Shown here: positions 11,218 through 23,588 of the stretch, in pieces
How positions within the stretch are numbered: the stretch's first letter is position 1
Layout of the letters: the number at the start of each line of letters is the position of its first letter
Assembly (NCBI GenBank): GCA_034766995.1
Contig: CM068314.1
Span: 35,954,208 to 36,018,207, forward strand
Direction: 5' to 3'
DNA: 64,000 nt
Source: Acanthacorydalis orientalis
Taxonomy: Eukaryota > Arthropoda > Insecta > Megaloptera > Corydalidae
The notes under the pieces: model-generated
Databases searched by the model: none
What the model saw: only the letters and a program-made list of their open reading frames with translations
What the model was told of the DNA's origin: nothing
Program-made: the position numbers and the translations under genes

Positions 11218-12642
11218 AATATGTACATATATAAAATTGTTAAAAAAGGATAAATAATAAAAATAAAGGTACATATTCTACAGTCATCGAAATTTAATTT
11301 ATTTCTTAAAACTTTATTCTCCTGTATTTTATTCTTCGAATCCTATACCTGTTTTATGCTTACGATTCAATAAACTCCGAAATCAAATAAGGATGTGAAC
11401 TGAAGCGTGTTATTATAAGAGTTTGTACTACGTGCTATTAAATACGTATATGTAGATGATTTATAAAACATTGAAAAAAAGTTTCTAGTGAAAATAGTGC
11501 TATAAAATAAAAATATATGTTCATTATATGAGTGTTCGATTTTAATAGTTTTGCGTTATTCGTTCTGAATTGACAAGATATGAAATATAGTACTGTTTAG
11601 GACGTTCATACTTAATATATTTTTGTTCATAATATTTATAAATTATTCTTCAAGTTTTATCAAAGAAATTACTGAATAAAGAAAACTGACTTTCAAACAA
11701 AAAAAATCAGAATTTCATAAGGAATTAAGTTTGAAAATAAATAACATAAAAGTAGAAAAAAATATTAGTAATGCGTATAATTTCCCATTCATATTTTTAT
11801 TGTAGACTATAAGTATAATTCATAATCAATTTTTATTATTACAGCGTGTCAAAATGATCACAAGTTAAAGTTCTTTATTTTTATACATAGTTAATAAACT
11901 ACAATTTCTTTAGTTTTCAACTTTTTTTGCTATTTGGGTATTGTGATTAATATTTAAATATCAAATCGTTACTTATTAAAAGCAGAAAAGTAACGTTTCA
12001 TAAAGAATAGTATGTAAAAAATGATGGAATACTTTTATTGTTCAGAACAGTTCATATCATTCGAAATATAATTTAGTAAAGTACATACAAGTTTAAGTAT
12101 TATACAAGTGTTGTTTATGTAAAATTCATATCAATAAATTTTACTTGATATTGTTCCATTAATCACTTTTGGAATATTAAATAAGGTTTATTGAAAGGAC
12201 CAAAATATTTCTTTTAGAAGTCTTTGCAATAGTAAAAATACTTTGAACAGAAATTGTGAAATTTTACATTTTAGTTTTAAAAAACTTTTTCAACGAACCT
12301 CATTCATTAAAAGTTTAATTTCTACTGTGAAATAGATTATTAATGGCCACTGGATAGTATTTGTGGATTAATTTAGTTTGTACAGAACACGTTTTTAATA
12401 TTACACAAACTTTATTTAAAATATAATCTTTAGATGTTATGAATTAAAGTTTCGTACCTTAGACCAATGTACATCATAGTTTATAAAATTATTTTAATAA
12501 CACTCAAGAAAGGTATTATATGAATTTTCATTGTTTTAATTAGAGTAAAGTACCACATATAGAACAAATTGTGATTGTAATAAACAACATCGTTAAAATT
12601 ATTATATATCACGTTGACGTTCATTTTATTTGCAATCATTTT

Positions 12643-12708
<66 letters not shown>
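12643..12708. repeat. (CA)n-(TA)n compound microsatellite
   Basis: CA to about 12659, then TA to 12708. Confidence 0.96.
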
Positions 12709-12710
<2 letters not shown>

Positions 12711-13429
12711 TCTATTAAAATACATAATTGAAGTTAACGTGATGTTTTAAAGCAACATTATTTGATATTAATACAGATATCTAGTTTCCATTCGAATAAC
12801 TGGAGTGAGAGCTTTTGAATTCATGTAGTTAATGAATACGGTAAGCGAACGAGTTTTCTCTTAGATTTTGTACGTTAATTAATAGATATGAGATTCTATC
12901 TTACATGGATGTGAATTCATATTTTAGACATAGAATTATAAATTGTAAAACTTCGTCACGTAATAAAACATTATTGAAAATAAGGTAATTGATTATATAT
13001 TTTTATATAATACTGTACTGAGTAATATTTGAGTGATATCAACTGGAAAATGAATGAATCTAAAGAACAACGACAAACAATAACATTTTGATATTGTTTG
13101 ATATGTTTGATTTCTATTTGAGTTTGCAAATATAAACAATACTTAAAAAAATATAAACTGCTATTAAATGAAATGTAAGTTTTGTATAACCGAATTAACA
13201 AACATTCAGAAAAGTACTCAATTAATCTTGATACAGAATACTGAAGCACAGTTGGTATTTTCCAGAAAAAAACATAAAATGGAAAAAAGAGCAGTTAAAG
13301 TACTAAATTTAACGTCGAGATATATTATTTGCCATTAGAAAATAACCATTTTATTGCCCACAGGTTTCGATTAAAAGCGTTTTTAATTCTTTGTTATATT
13401 TTAACGCGTTATCGCAAATATGCTAGACC

Positions 13430-13690
13430 GTGAAAAACATGTTTGATGAAAAAGCAGAGGCGGCACGTGCATCGTCCATACCGTTTCTGACCGCATATTC
13501 AGCAATAACGCTGTTCAACGGACTAACATCGACAGCCGTTAAACGAAAACACAATTTCGTTTTCTGAAGCGTACTTGATCAAACGACCTACCAACACAAA
13601 CCGACAGTTCCTACTGTTCATTGACCTCTATCTTTTATCCGCCGTTATGAACGCGTTCAATTAAATCGTGTCATTATTAATTCAGTTTTG
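13430..13690. promoter_or_regulatory. GC-richer island with CACGTG E-box (candidate regulatory element)
   Basis: About 260 bp with many CpG dinucleotides in a strongly AT-rich area. It contains CACGTG at 13464-13469, and several CGTT/AACG words between 13510 and 13660. There is no sustained reading frame and no transposon similarity that I recognise. An enhancer or untranslated exon is possible; the evidence is compositional only. Confidence 0.25.
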
Positions 13691-14349
13691 CTTTAATTGA
13701 CTCAAATTATCAATGGCAAAAGAATTTTTCAGTACGAAGTGTAAAAACTTACACAATAAGTAATTTAATTTCCATCTGACGTTATTTAATACTGTCTGTT
13801 AAAAGTTATACAATTATTCAATAATGGTATATTCTTTTTTAAATTTATTATTGAACATGGCTTTAAAATTAAAACATCAAAAGTACTTATGCAATACATA
13901 TGAATGATAGTGTTTTTGTTTTGAATTTGATAAATGAATCAAATATATAATTAACATTTACATAAAAAAAGATAATATAGAAATAAATCATTACATAATT
14001 AACAAAGAAGGAAATTTTTATTTAGTATTTTATTTTTTTAAAACAAAATGATAAATAATTTGAAAATAAATCAAATCTTTTTTAATAGATGTAAGATTTT
14101 GATAAAATATCGTAATTAAAATAATTTGAAGTACATAAAAAATTATCAAAAGTTTTTATCAAATTCATATATCATTAATTATGCGTTTTAGAAAGAGGTA
14201 ATAAAAAGTAAAAGTGTTAAAAATGATTTATTGAATAGACTTATATTAGAAGTATTATAAATAGAATATTTGTAAAATTTTTGTTTTATGAAGGTATTGT
14301 TCTTTTACAGTAATTTTAACAAACAAAAAGTACTTGCATTGTTTTCTTC

Positions 14350-14577
14350 CTTGACGTTGTTAACATTACATGCTTCGCACCTACACTTTTAGCATCTACA
14401 GGATAATGAGAAAAATACACCGTTGGCGGATAGGAGGTGTTGACGAGCTCAAACATTTACCAGACGTTTACTTTGTTTGCGTTACAAAGTGGTCTCAGAT
14501 GAGCACCTATGTTTACTTCACGAAAGTAGATTGTGCGTTGAACACGTTTTACACGGGTGTGAACAATAAGACAAATT
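14350..14577. promoter_or_regulatory. GC-richer patch with forkhead-like sites
   Basis: A protein-like 69-codon plus-strand frame (14370-14579) spans it, but no domain is recognised. The DNA carries forkhead-type words (GTTTACTTTG near 14466 and TGTTTAC at 14510-14516) and AACAATAAG near 14561. It could be a short exon or an enhancer; I favour neither strongly. Confidence 0.2.
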
Positions 14578-14736
14578 AAAAAAAATATGAGTAAAAAAAC
14601 GCGAACAGAAGAAGTGTTTCAAAATATGTTTTGAAAACATAGTTTTTTTGATAAGAAATATACTTCTTTTAAAAAACAAAACATTATTAGAATCTATTTA
14701 AATGCTTTTCGATAATTTATTTTATAATATAATTAA

Positions 14737-14754
14737 ACACACACACACACACAC
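14737..14754. repeat. (AC)n microsatellite at the LINE 3' boundary
   Basis: 18 bp of AC. On the minus strand it is a (TG)n run directly beyond the apparent 3' end of the Jockey-like element. Confidence 0.9.
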
Positions 14755-14755
14755 T

Positions 14756-16774
14756 GATCTTATGTTCATGCTAAATAACAACTCTTCTTGATCGGCAGTT
14801 TCTGGGGGTTTTACATCCTGAATACCAGCATCTGACATCTAAATATCTATTAACCTCATTTCTTTAGTAACTTCATTTCATTGTTAGAAAAATTTCAAAA
14901 AACCTACTACTCTTGGGATCGTATGACAATTAAACGGTAAAGACAACAAATTGACTCCCCATCCTAAAACTAAGCAAAGTTACGTGTTCTATCTTGAGAA
15001 ATGATACGGTAGAATATGCTTTGCTCTTTTCTGTCTTCGTCCCAGCCGGTTACACAGGAAAATTATCATCGCTGAACTTGTATTTTCAATTAACTTATTT
15101 TCGTGGAACTTCAGTTGGTAGAATTTCCAACTTAAATTGCCTATAAACTTCTTGACCGTATCAACTTGCGCTTCCTTGTGCATCTTCTTTAATGAATATC
15201 CGCGTGGTTTGTTCAGTGCCATGCGTAATATATTGTTGTGAAAAGGTTGTAGCATCTTCATGTATTTCTTGCAAGCGTTCCTCCATAAAGGTGCTGCATA
15301 TGTCTTTACTGGTCTAATGGCCATTTTATACAACAATATCTTGCTTCTTTCATTCAACTTACTATTCTTCGCTAGCATCGAATATATAATGCCTATCGCT
15401 GAATATGCTTTTTCTTGATTCTTATCACATGTTCACTGTACATCATTTTTTTATCTAGATATACACCTAAATATTTAACAGCATCCATCCACTCCACCTC
15501 GGTGTTATTTATTTGTAATTTGCTCGGCAAGTCTTTTCTTTTTTTGGTAAAAATTATTGCTTGCGTCTTGTCTACGTTTAGTTTTAATTTCCACTTCGTG
15601 AAATGTTCGTATTGTCTGTTTAGTGTTTTCTGTAGCCTATTCTTGATCTGTTCGACATTGAGTCCAGTGGTGTATATTGCAGTATCATCTGGGTACACTG
15701 AAATTTCTGTTCCTTTCAATGTTGGCACGTCATTTATGTCATAGTTAAAGAGTATGGTCCCAGTAAAGATCCCTGGGACACCTCGGCCATCATCATCTTT
15801 ATGGTTGACTTCTTGCCTTTTATCTCTACGTGAAATGTCTAGGTAGTATGAGATTCTGTGATCCAATATTTTTTTAATTAACCCATCGTGCCATACGGTA
15901 TCGAAGGCCTTCTCGATGTCTAACAGAACCATGACTGTGGCTGAGCCTCTAGAGATCACTGTCGCGACATGTGCTGCTATCCTCGCCAGCTGATGCATGA
16001 TGGCATGCCTTTTTCTAAACCGGAATTGTTCTTGGTGAATTTTCTTTACTTTACCTTTATGCTTGATTAGTCTGTTTAGTACAACTTTTTCTAGGACTTT
16101 ACTCATTGTTGGCAGCAGACTTATCGGCCTATAACTTGCAGTCTCATCTCCTTTTTTGCCCGGTTTCCTAATTGCCAGAATCTTAGCATGTTTTCAAATA
16201 TCAGGGAAATGTCGTAATCTCATTATTGTATTTACTATGTGATTGCCACGATCGCCTTCTGCGGTAAATAGTGGAGTTCCCTATTTTGTATGTCATCCAC
16301 TCCTGGGACCTTTTTAGGTTTAGTCTTTCTAATAATCGTTTCTGCTTCATTCGGCGTGACAAAATCTAAGTCCTCATCTTTCTCTTTAGTACCGGCTATA
16401 TCCTCCAGTACTTACTATCGTATTTTTTACTTCTTCATCGTTCTTGATATTCCCGAGGTGCTCGCTGCCACGATTAGCTTTCTCGAAATATTTGGCTACA
16501 TTTTCAGCTTTTCCTTCATTATCATATACATATACGTTGTTATCATCTTTAAGTGGTGGAATGGGCTCTCTCCTGCTCAATTTCATCATCTTCAATGTTT
16601 GCCATATGCTATTATCTTTTGTGTTTAAATTATTTTTTTTTTAAATTTTTTCTAATACCAAATAATTCTTTTCTAATTTTATGTCAGTCTGTTTCCAATC
16701 CGTCTAAGATCGATGTAGTCTGGTTCTTTGCCATATCTTTCTGGCCATGTTTCTTAGTGAGGCATTCACACGGT
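14756..16774 (-). mobile_element. 5'-truncated Jockey-like non-LTR retrotransposon
   Basis: About 2 kb of a LINE on the minus strand: part of ORF2 from just before the reverse transcriptase to the C-terminal end, then about 230 bp of 3' untranslated sequence. The apurinic endonuclease domain and ORF1 are absent, as usual for 5'-truncated LINE insertions. The 5' break is at about 16774, where mariner sequence begins. No poly(A) tail is visible at the 3' end; a (TG)n run on the minus strand follows instead. The element is broken by several frameshifts and stops. The clade call (Jockey superfamily) rests on the RT motifs and the C-terminal domain. Confidence 0.85.
14989..16760 (-). pseudogene. 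Jockey-like reverse transcriptase (ORF2) pseudogene
   Basis: Read on the minus strand in several frames: QRTRLH near 16715, PIPPLKDDNNVYVYDNEGKA (16500-16560), KPKKVPGVDDI near 16300, ASYRPISLLPTMSKVLEKVV near 16095, EQFRFRKRHA, LLDIEKAFDTVWHDG (first catalytic Asp kept), a damaged GVPxGS block reading GVPGIFTGTILFN, and the active-site loop as YPDDTAIYT instead of YADD. The thumb follows (LKLNVDKTQAI, WMDAVKYLGVYLD). After a frameshift near 15390 come KLNERSKILLYKMAIRPV and NNILRMALNKPRGYS, typical of the Jockey C-terminal region, to a stop at 14989. The enzyme would have copied element RNA into DNA at the target site; this copy cannot. Longest open pieces: 15393-16106 and 14989-15378. Confidence 0.92.
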
Positions 16775-16971
16775 GAATCCAGATTTTATCCATTTTACAC
16801 TTTTGCACGAAACGCTTGTGTTCAAACAATTGTAAAACAACAATTAATGGCGGAATGACTTGCAACTTCATATGCGTCATTAACAGCGATGGAACTATAT
16901 GAAAACATTTACAGTTGTCCCCCTCACCCTCAGCAAGTACACGAACTAAGTTACACTTCAAACCGTCCTCG
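16775..16971 (-). mobile_element. mariner 5'-end fragment fused to the Jockey-like element
   Basis: About 197 bp closely matching the 5' end of the full mariner at 44081-45363 (compare 45180-45363). It includes the terminal repeat (AACCGTCCTCG, ending 16971, followed by TA), the ACTAAGTT/CACCCTCAGC-type leader, and the first codons of the transposase beginning MDKI. Mariner homology stops at about 16775, where Jockey ORF2 sequence begins. One minus-strand frame (16704-16961) crosses the joint, giving a chimeric reading frame. The rest of this mariner was not found on the far side of the LINE. Confidence 0.85.
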
Positions 16972-17248
16972 TATACGTTATTAATATCAATTACGTAATA
17001 ATAAATAATTAACTTTTTAAAACTAGCTGTGAATACTACATTAATACTAAAATATTTCAGTTTGATAAAACAAAAAAATAAACATATCTTTTTTCTTTTT
17101 GTACATTTGTATTTTATTTGTTGCAGATATCACATAGACACGTTTAATACATGTAGGAAAATTATTCTCTTCATGAAAATAAACATATTTTTTTTCATAT
17201 ACCTATATTTTACAATTTACAATATACTAATTAATAACTGATAAATAT

Positions 17249-17302
<54 letters not shown>
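17249..17302. repeat. (AC)n-(TA)n compound microsatellite
   Basis: AC to about 17262, then TA to 17302. Confidence 0.96.
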
Positions 17303-17308
<6 letters not shown>

Positions 17309-17451
17309 ATATCGAATCATTTGAAAATAAACTTTTTTATATTAAATGTACATGAGATCTTCTAGTCGCATATTCAATACACATTATTTTACTACGCTCT
17401 TAATTTGAATTATATTAACAAATGTTTAAATGAAAATGCAATATAAAATCA

Positions 17452-17481
17452 ATATATATATATATAAACACACACACACAC
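17452..17481. repeat. (TA)n-(AC)n short compound microsatellite
   Basis: About 14 bp of TA, AA, then about 16 bp of CA. Confidence 0.9.
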
Positions 17482-17865
17482 AGATGCACGCGCAGATATG
17501 TATCCAAATAAAAAAGCAGATAAAATCAGTGAACTGGTTAAATGTTTTCATATTATTTTCTTATAAACAGAAACAGAAATCGTGCTGTTGTTTAAAACAA
17601 AAAAATATGTTTAAACTTAGAAAGTACTCGTTTCGTGCTATTAAATGACTGCGAATTACATGGTTCAACTCCATAATCGATTTTTATGAAAAGTTTACAT
17701 GTTGTTCGCTCGTTATTTCAATGAAATCATGAATCATGTTATAACTTTGTTTTGATTTTTTTATCAAATTCCTGCGTCAGGACGTAGGTAAATGCTGATT
17801 AGATTTTGAATTTATTGTTTAAAAAAAACAATCGATTTACAATTTACGCACATATACATGCATAC

Positions 17866-17867
<2 letters not shown>

Positions 17868-17896
<29 letters not shown>
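17868..17896. repeat. (TA)n microsatellite
   Basis: 29 bp of TA. Confidence 0.95.
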
Positions 17897-17897
<1 letters not shown>

Positions 17898-18077
17898 CAA
17901 TATGTAATTCAATAAGGTTTTATTTTTTTATTTCATATTTGTCTATTTCCAAAAATAGGTATATATGAATAAAAATTGGTAAACTGGTAAAAATTTAAAT
18001 GTAAAATAATCATGATTATCTAATTTTAGGTAACAATTAAATTACGTGTAAGGTAAAAACGTATGGAAGTTCATTGC

Positions 18078-18080
<3 letters not shown>

Positions 18081-18144
<64 letters not shown>
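18081..18144. repeat. (TA)n microsatellite
   Basis: 64 bp of TA, about 240 bp from the mariner at 18384. Confidence 0.97.
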
Positions 18145-18146
<2 letters not shown>

Positions 18147-18383
18147 GAAATCCCATAGAGTGAAAATATCATATGAATCTAAAAATTCATTGAATAAATT
18201 TTGGTAATTCTTTCCAATAAGTCTCAATAATTTTGCCTTTATTCACTTTTCTAATACAAGTTGCTCTTATCGTCGCATAACTAAATTATTTTTCTCTAAC
18301 TGGCGAAAGTTATTATATAAATATGATTTAATTTCATTTTTTTCGATTGATACAATCGTAATCACATCGTAAAGTGTAATATA

Positions 18384-19628
18384 TTGGTTCATCCCATAAG
18401 TAATGTGGCTTTTTAAAATAAGTTTTGAAACAGCGAAAAAAATTGACGTTTTAATTTTGATACAAAATATATTTTTCGTTATTATTTACAACGCCTTCCC
18501 ATATTAATCTTAAATTTTCAATACTCTGACGATAAACCTTTTTGGGGTTTGCCTTAAAGACAAAGTCGAGCTCCCTTTGGATATCACTCTCTGTATTAAG
18601 CCGTTTTTAACTGACGTGACTTTGGAGACTTCGGAACATAATAATTAGATGGTGCTAGGTCAGAGGAATATGGTGGATGTCATAACTTTCCATTTAAATT
18701 GGCTCAGTTTTTGGAGGGTTTCGCGTTCCGTGTGAGTTCGGGCATTGTAATGGTGAAAAATCCCGCCTTTTCTGTTGGCTAATGTTGGTTGTTTTTCATC
18801 AATGATTGTTTTAGCCGTACCAGTTGTTCATAATAAAATTCCTTTGTGATGGTTCAATTCTCTGGTAATAGCTTGTAATGGATAATTCCTTCTATATTCC
18901 ACCAAACAGACAATATAATCTTTTTTGGATGAAGCCGCTTCTTCCGTAGTTGAAGATGGTGTTTCGTTACGGACAACACATTGTGTTTGACATTTAATAT
19001 TGTTATAAACAATTCATTTTTCAGCACCAGTAAAAATTCTGTTCCGAAACGGATCATGTTATAATTGGCATAAACGATAAGTGCAAATATCCACACGCTG
19101 TTTTAAGTTAACGTTCGATAACTTCTGCGTTTAGAAACCTTACCAACCATTTTTAAATGCAGTTCAATGCGTTGATTTGAGCTTCTTGGGAAATTCTTCT
19201 AGCGTTGAACTAGGATTTTGTTCTACTAATGTTCGCAGGATCTTATCATTAACTCTTGAGGACGTTCTGATCTCCATCTTCAAGGGTGTAGTTCCTTGAC
19301 CGAAATCGTTGAAACCATCTCTGATCATAGCTGAGACTAATAACATCTGAACAATAATTTTCCCACAATTTTTTCACTCCAGTTCTAGCGTTGTTGCCCT
19401 GATGAAACTCCGAAAGCAAAATATGGCTAATATGCTCTTTTGACACTTCCATAATATTTTTTATTGTAAATTTGCGTGATCATTGTTAACTTCCACGATA
19501 GGATTGAGAAAATATTACGTACAATTGAGTAGCATATGCATCGGATACGTTATTGCAATAATTGAAAAGCATTGCATCATACATTTTCACCTATATGAAA
19601 ATACCGCATTACTTAAGGGATGACCCAA
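18384..19628 (-). mobile_element. mariner element, near full length, mellifera/cecropia-like
   Basis: 1245 bp bounded by terminal inverted repeats: left TTGGTTCATCCCATAAGTAA from 18384, and right, read as reverse complement from 19628, TTGGGTCATCCCTTAAGTAA. TA precedes the left end at 18382-18383; the right TA is eroded. Length, TIRs and content fit a complete mariner. The encoded transposase is badly mutated, so the copy is inactive. Subfamily placement is from remembered consensus features and is tentative. Confidence 0.9.
18451..19452 (-). pseudogene. mariner transposase pseudogene (mellifera/cecropia-like)
   Basis: The start is at 19452: MEVSKEHISHILLSEFHQGN, the N-terminal helix-turn-helix of this mariner group, continuing with QRWFQRFRSRNYTLEDGDQ. 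After a frameshift SRVNDKILRTLVEQNP continues the DNA-binding region. The central part (18854-19096) has LHPKKIILSVWWNIEGIIHY, the strongly conserved segment before the second catalytic Asp. The second Asp motif is decayed to NARTHTERETLQKLSQ, and the YSPDLAPxD block is frameshifted and stopped near 18640-18670. The C-terminus (LRLIWEGVVNNNEKYI) is recognisable to a stop at 18451. The protein normally cuts and pastes the element at TA; several stops and frameshifts rule out function here. Confidence 0.88.
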
Positions 19629-20498
19629 AATTTAATCGTACAGTAACATTTAATATGTACTCCTCCTTATATAAAGTACATAGTAAAGTAATTTGATCGT
19701 ATTCCAAGTCATAATTGTAAATCGGGGGGTCACTGTATTTATCTGTGAACACATATTCGTGTATGTGAAAATTTAATTTCTGAAAACTCTTGTAAAAATA
19801 TACAAAAGCCAAAGAAAAGAAATAAAAGTAAATGAAATTCTGTTGAACTAAAAACATTCTACACAGTGATATATATATATATAAATTCCAGTAGCGTTAA
19901 TAAAGTAAATAAAAACAAATATCTCAATTTACTTTTACATGCAATGTAAAGAACGAAGTTCAATAAACAGAACTCGTAGAATGAACTGAAAAAAATATTT
20001 GTTCATATAAAAAGCACGATGAGATTTACTAAGACAAGTTCTCAAATGAAATTTGCATAATGGAATCTACCCGACATTGAACAAAATCACCTTCACTTTA
20101 AAGCTTCCATATGTAAAATATATAACGCGTTGATTCGAGTATAGACTGTTTTCGTAAACGTTTTGCCAACATTTAATATATGCATGAAAAATATTGAGAA
20201 TTATTTTAATCTATATTACTGAATATTTATTATGTTTCAAAATAAATGTACAGTGCGTGTCAACTTATAAATAAGTTTAAAATTTAAAATTATTTTTTTT
20301 AAATATTTATCAATATGCAAATTAATTATTATAATAATCAATACACAATTATGATAAACGATAAATATTATTTTGGGATTATTATAAACAAATTTGTAAC
20401 GGTTCTTTTTTTTTAAAAAATTCCAAGATATAAATACTTATTAAAATATAATAGTTCTAAATTTAAATATAACTATGTATAAAAAACATGCTCTCTTT

Positions 20499-20562
20499 TT
20501 CTCTCTCTCTATATATACATATATATATATATATATATTTATTTTGTTATATGGAGGTATCA

Positions 20563-20592
<30 letters not shown>
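20499..20592. repeat. (CT)n, (TA)n and (TA)n-(CA)n cluster
   Basis: CT to 20510, TA to about 20538, a 23-bp unique spacer, then TA 20562-20582 and CA to 20592. Confidence 0.93.
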
Positions 20593-20593
<1 letters not shown>

Positions 20594-21141
20594 TACAATC
20601 GAACTCGGTATAGTGAACATTACAGAATCGACTGTATTTGCCTTAGAACTGTCATTCGATATCAGTGACAGGTAAATTACATTTATATATTATCTTTTTC
20701 TATGTAAATCTCAATAATACAATACGAGATAAATTATACTATAAATATATGTTTCAAATGACAAATAAATACAATAATTAATTGAAACTTTATGCTTTCA
20801 TACCTAGAAACAATATAAACTTATTACGTTTAATATAGAGACAACATATTTCAGGCTTCAATATATGGACTTTAATTCAAATAATATAGACACGTGTGCA
20901 TAGTTTTGTTTTTAGAGATGCGTAGGACTATTATTTGCTATTTGCGTTAAAAAAATGATTTTTTAAGTAATTAAGTAAATAATAAAATTTCTAGGAAGGA
21001 TCAAATTTGTCGACATATCCATTAAATTATCTCTTTATAAAATTTAATGTTTATTTGGAAGTATGCATGAATTCAAATTCATGTGTATATTTGTTTACTG
21101 TAGATACTAATTCGTTATACGTGTGCTTGTTTTAATTGATT

Positions 21142-21167
21142 TATATATATATATATATACACACATA
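21142..21167. repeat. (TA)n-(CA)n microsatellite
   Basis: About 18 bp of TA followed by a short CA run. Confidence 0.93.
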
Positions 21168-22034
21168 CATGACATATTATTTTATAATTAGATTTATTTC
21201 ACGAACACTTTTCCATTACTCTTTAGCTATAAGATTTCTCATCCATTAAATGTAAATCTTTTTCAAGGCCCGAAGACAATTTCATCTGACAATTACAATT
21301 TGGATTTTCAGAACCATTTCTTTTTTGGAAGATTTATAGAGATATAGTCTGAGTTTCTCATATTTGATTTCAGAGATATGTTTTTAATGAAAGATTTTTC
21401 CAAATCGATTTTTACACACGCCTCTAAACTATGAATTTTATTGTACTCATATGATGAATATCAACATTTTGAAGCAACTGGTTTAACATGAAATGCATTT
21501 TAAGCGTCACTTTGTATTTAAATCGATATATGATTATATAATATTGAATTATATTGCATTGAAAGATCGTATTCTACAGTATTGAGAGGATTTCAAACTT
21601 CAACAAAAGAGCGTAACTCTGTAATCAGGAATTTAAACGATATTGTATTGTTTGCAGCATCGTTCAGCTTTCAATAGAGATGTCAATGGAGGAGACATGG
21701 TTGACATAATGTGTACTTGAAAATGCTGAGAAAATCAAAAATTTCGTTATTTGAAATTATTGGCAAGAGAAATATGTAAGCGAAACAATTTTAACAATTT
21801 TACCAATAGTAAGAACTTTTATTAAGTATACTGAATTGATTTATTGACTTATGTACGTTTGAACTGCTAACATTTGTAAAATACATTTTAAAAACGATAT
21901 GAAAAAAACAATGAAAGATATAAATTTTACTCGTATTGAATTTTTTATCTTCTGTAAAGATTCGTCTAAAAAATGCCATATATCATTGTCGTAAGCAAAT
22001 GCTGAAAATGTCATATATAAAAAGTATTTTACAC

Positions 22035-22044
<10 letters not shown>

Positions 22045-22106
<62 letters not shown>
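22045..22106. repeat. (TA)n microsatellite
   Basis: About 62 bp of TA preceded by ACACACATACATACA. Confidence 0.97.
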
Positions 22107-22599
22107 TAAAAATGTAGGCTACATACGTAAAATGAAATAGCTGTACGATGAAAAATGATAAGTTTCATAAATTTAGATTTAAATTAATGGCTTTAGTTTT
22201 GTTAACTTTTTATTAAATTGCGTATCTGTAGTATATAATACTAAAGGTTTTTTACATTTAATCATTTCTATTTAATTATTTTTAAACGACACAGAAATCG
22301 AAATTAATTAAGCGTTCAAGACAATTGTTTTCTTAATGGAAGGTGATATACACTTTAAGGCTGAGTTCATATTTATTTCAGTTCGCAAAATCTTGTGGTG
22401 GGCATTTAATTATTACCGGTTTTAATAACTTTTCGATCATTACATTTATATGTAAATATATTTAAGCTTTTCTATTTTTATACTTAAAAAATAATTATGT
22501 ATGTATATAGACATAAGTACATACACACAAACAGGTGTTTAGAGGTAAATTATAATGTCGGATAATTCAAACTATAGAACCAAACATAGCGTGTTTGGT

Positions 22600-22645
22600 G
22601 TAGCTTGAGGTCAAGCTAGGTCAGCTAAAGCAGGCACTAGGTCAA
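22600..22645 (+). promoter_or_regulatory. Cluster of three AGGTCA nuclear-receptor half-sites (DR4 plus one)
   Basis: AGGTCA occurs at 22608-22613, 22618-22623 and 22639-22644, all in the same orientation. The first two are separated by exactly 4 bp (AGCT), a DR4 arrangement. DR4-type repeats can be bound by nuclear-receptor heterodimers, in insects including EcR/USP. The first half-site is also inside the inverted repeat AGCTTGA-GG-TCAAGCT. The local DNA (about 22570-22760) is GC-richer. Binding is inferred from sequence only. Confidence 0.35.
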
Positions 22646-22848
22646 CCAACGTCGCTTTTCCTTTTGCTGGGTTTTTCGTTTACGAGTACTTGTATGCTGT
22701 CACCCGCAGGTGTTTTTTTATATCTAAATTCATGAACGTAAAACATGTCAAAACCTTTTGTCTAATGGTGAAGAGTTTACGAGAAAAAGGTTCGTGAACA
22801 TAACAAATAAAAAATAATTGTTTATATTAGACTGATTATTTATAAAAG

Positions 22849-22874
22849 TGTGTGTGTGTGTGTATATAATATAC

Positions 22875-22910
<36 letters not shown>
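22849..22910. repeat. (TG)n-(TA)n compound microsatellite
   Basis: TG to about 22862, an ATAATATACAT break, then TA 22876-22910. Confidence 0.95.
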
Positions 22911-22913
<3 letters not shown>

Positions 22914-23498
22914 ATATGTATAATAGTTTATATAGTAAAAATGTAAAATAAACCTAATGATGCAAGAAAACAAAAACATACGAAATAAATTTATGAAGGT
23001 AAATTACAAAAAATACTTAAGCTGAAGAGTGCTAAACGTGCTGATGACCTTTGAAATTTGCAAAATATATCATACGTTCTTTTTTCCGACAAAACTAATA
23101 GGAAAAAGAAGTGAAAGCAGACAAAATAATTGTTGCGTGATGTTGCTTATTTTTACATTTGTTATTTTGATTAGGCGCTCGCGTGATTCTATCTCAAATA
23201 ATGGCATATAGTAACGATAAATAAACATTAAAATTTCTACAAGAAAAGTATGATTTTAAAACAATGTACATGATGTGAATGTGTATAGACTGTATGTAAA
23301 TGGTGAATTTTCTGAAAATGATAAACAGAAAACTTTCTTATAAAAGAACTGAATACACATACAAATTTATTTATGAACAAGAATTTGTTTATAGTTTTTC
23401 TAGTAAGTAGGTTAATTAGAAATACTGTTAATAAAATATTCGATCAAATAATACTAATCAATGGAAACGATAAAAATATCACATTTGATTATACTCGT

Positions 23499-23514
23499 AT
23501 ATATATATATATAT

Positions 23515-23586
<72 letters not shown>
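23499..23586. repeat. (TA)n-(CA)n-(TA)n microsatellite
   Basis: TA 23499-23514, CA to about 23522, then about 64 bp of TA. Confidence 0.97.

Positions 23587-23588
<2 letters not shown>

Larger units (their letters stand above)
8651..14755. other. AT-rich non-coding stretch with two small MITE-like elements
   Basis: No gene called. It holds a palindromic MITE (9321-9445), a foldback element (11012-11217), TA/CA arrays and two GC-richer patches (13430-13690 and 14350-14577). The intervals 9560-11000 and 11220-12640 show nothing beyond AT-rich low-complexity sequence. Confidence 0.65.
16972..18383. other. AT-rich non-coding stretch
   Basis: Contains four TA or TA/CA arrays and no recognisable gene, transposon or motif cluster. 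Confidence 0.7.

Noticed and set aside
15415..15744. 109-codon plus-strand frame
   Set aside because: It is the antisense shadow of the Jockey reverse transcriptase at 15393-16106.
16290..16858. Hydrophobic plus-strand frames of 66-112 codons
   Set aside because: Antisense of degraded Jockey and mariner coding sequence on the minus strand; no independent support.
18640..18670. AGGTCA word as a further nuclear-receptor site
   Set aside because: It lies inside mariner transposase sequence and is explained by that coding sequence.
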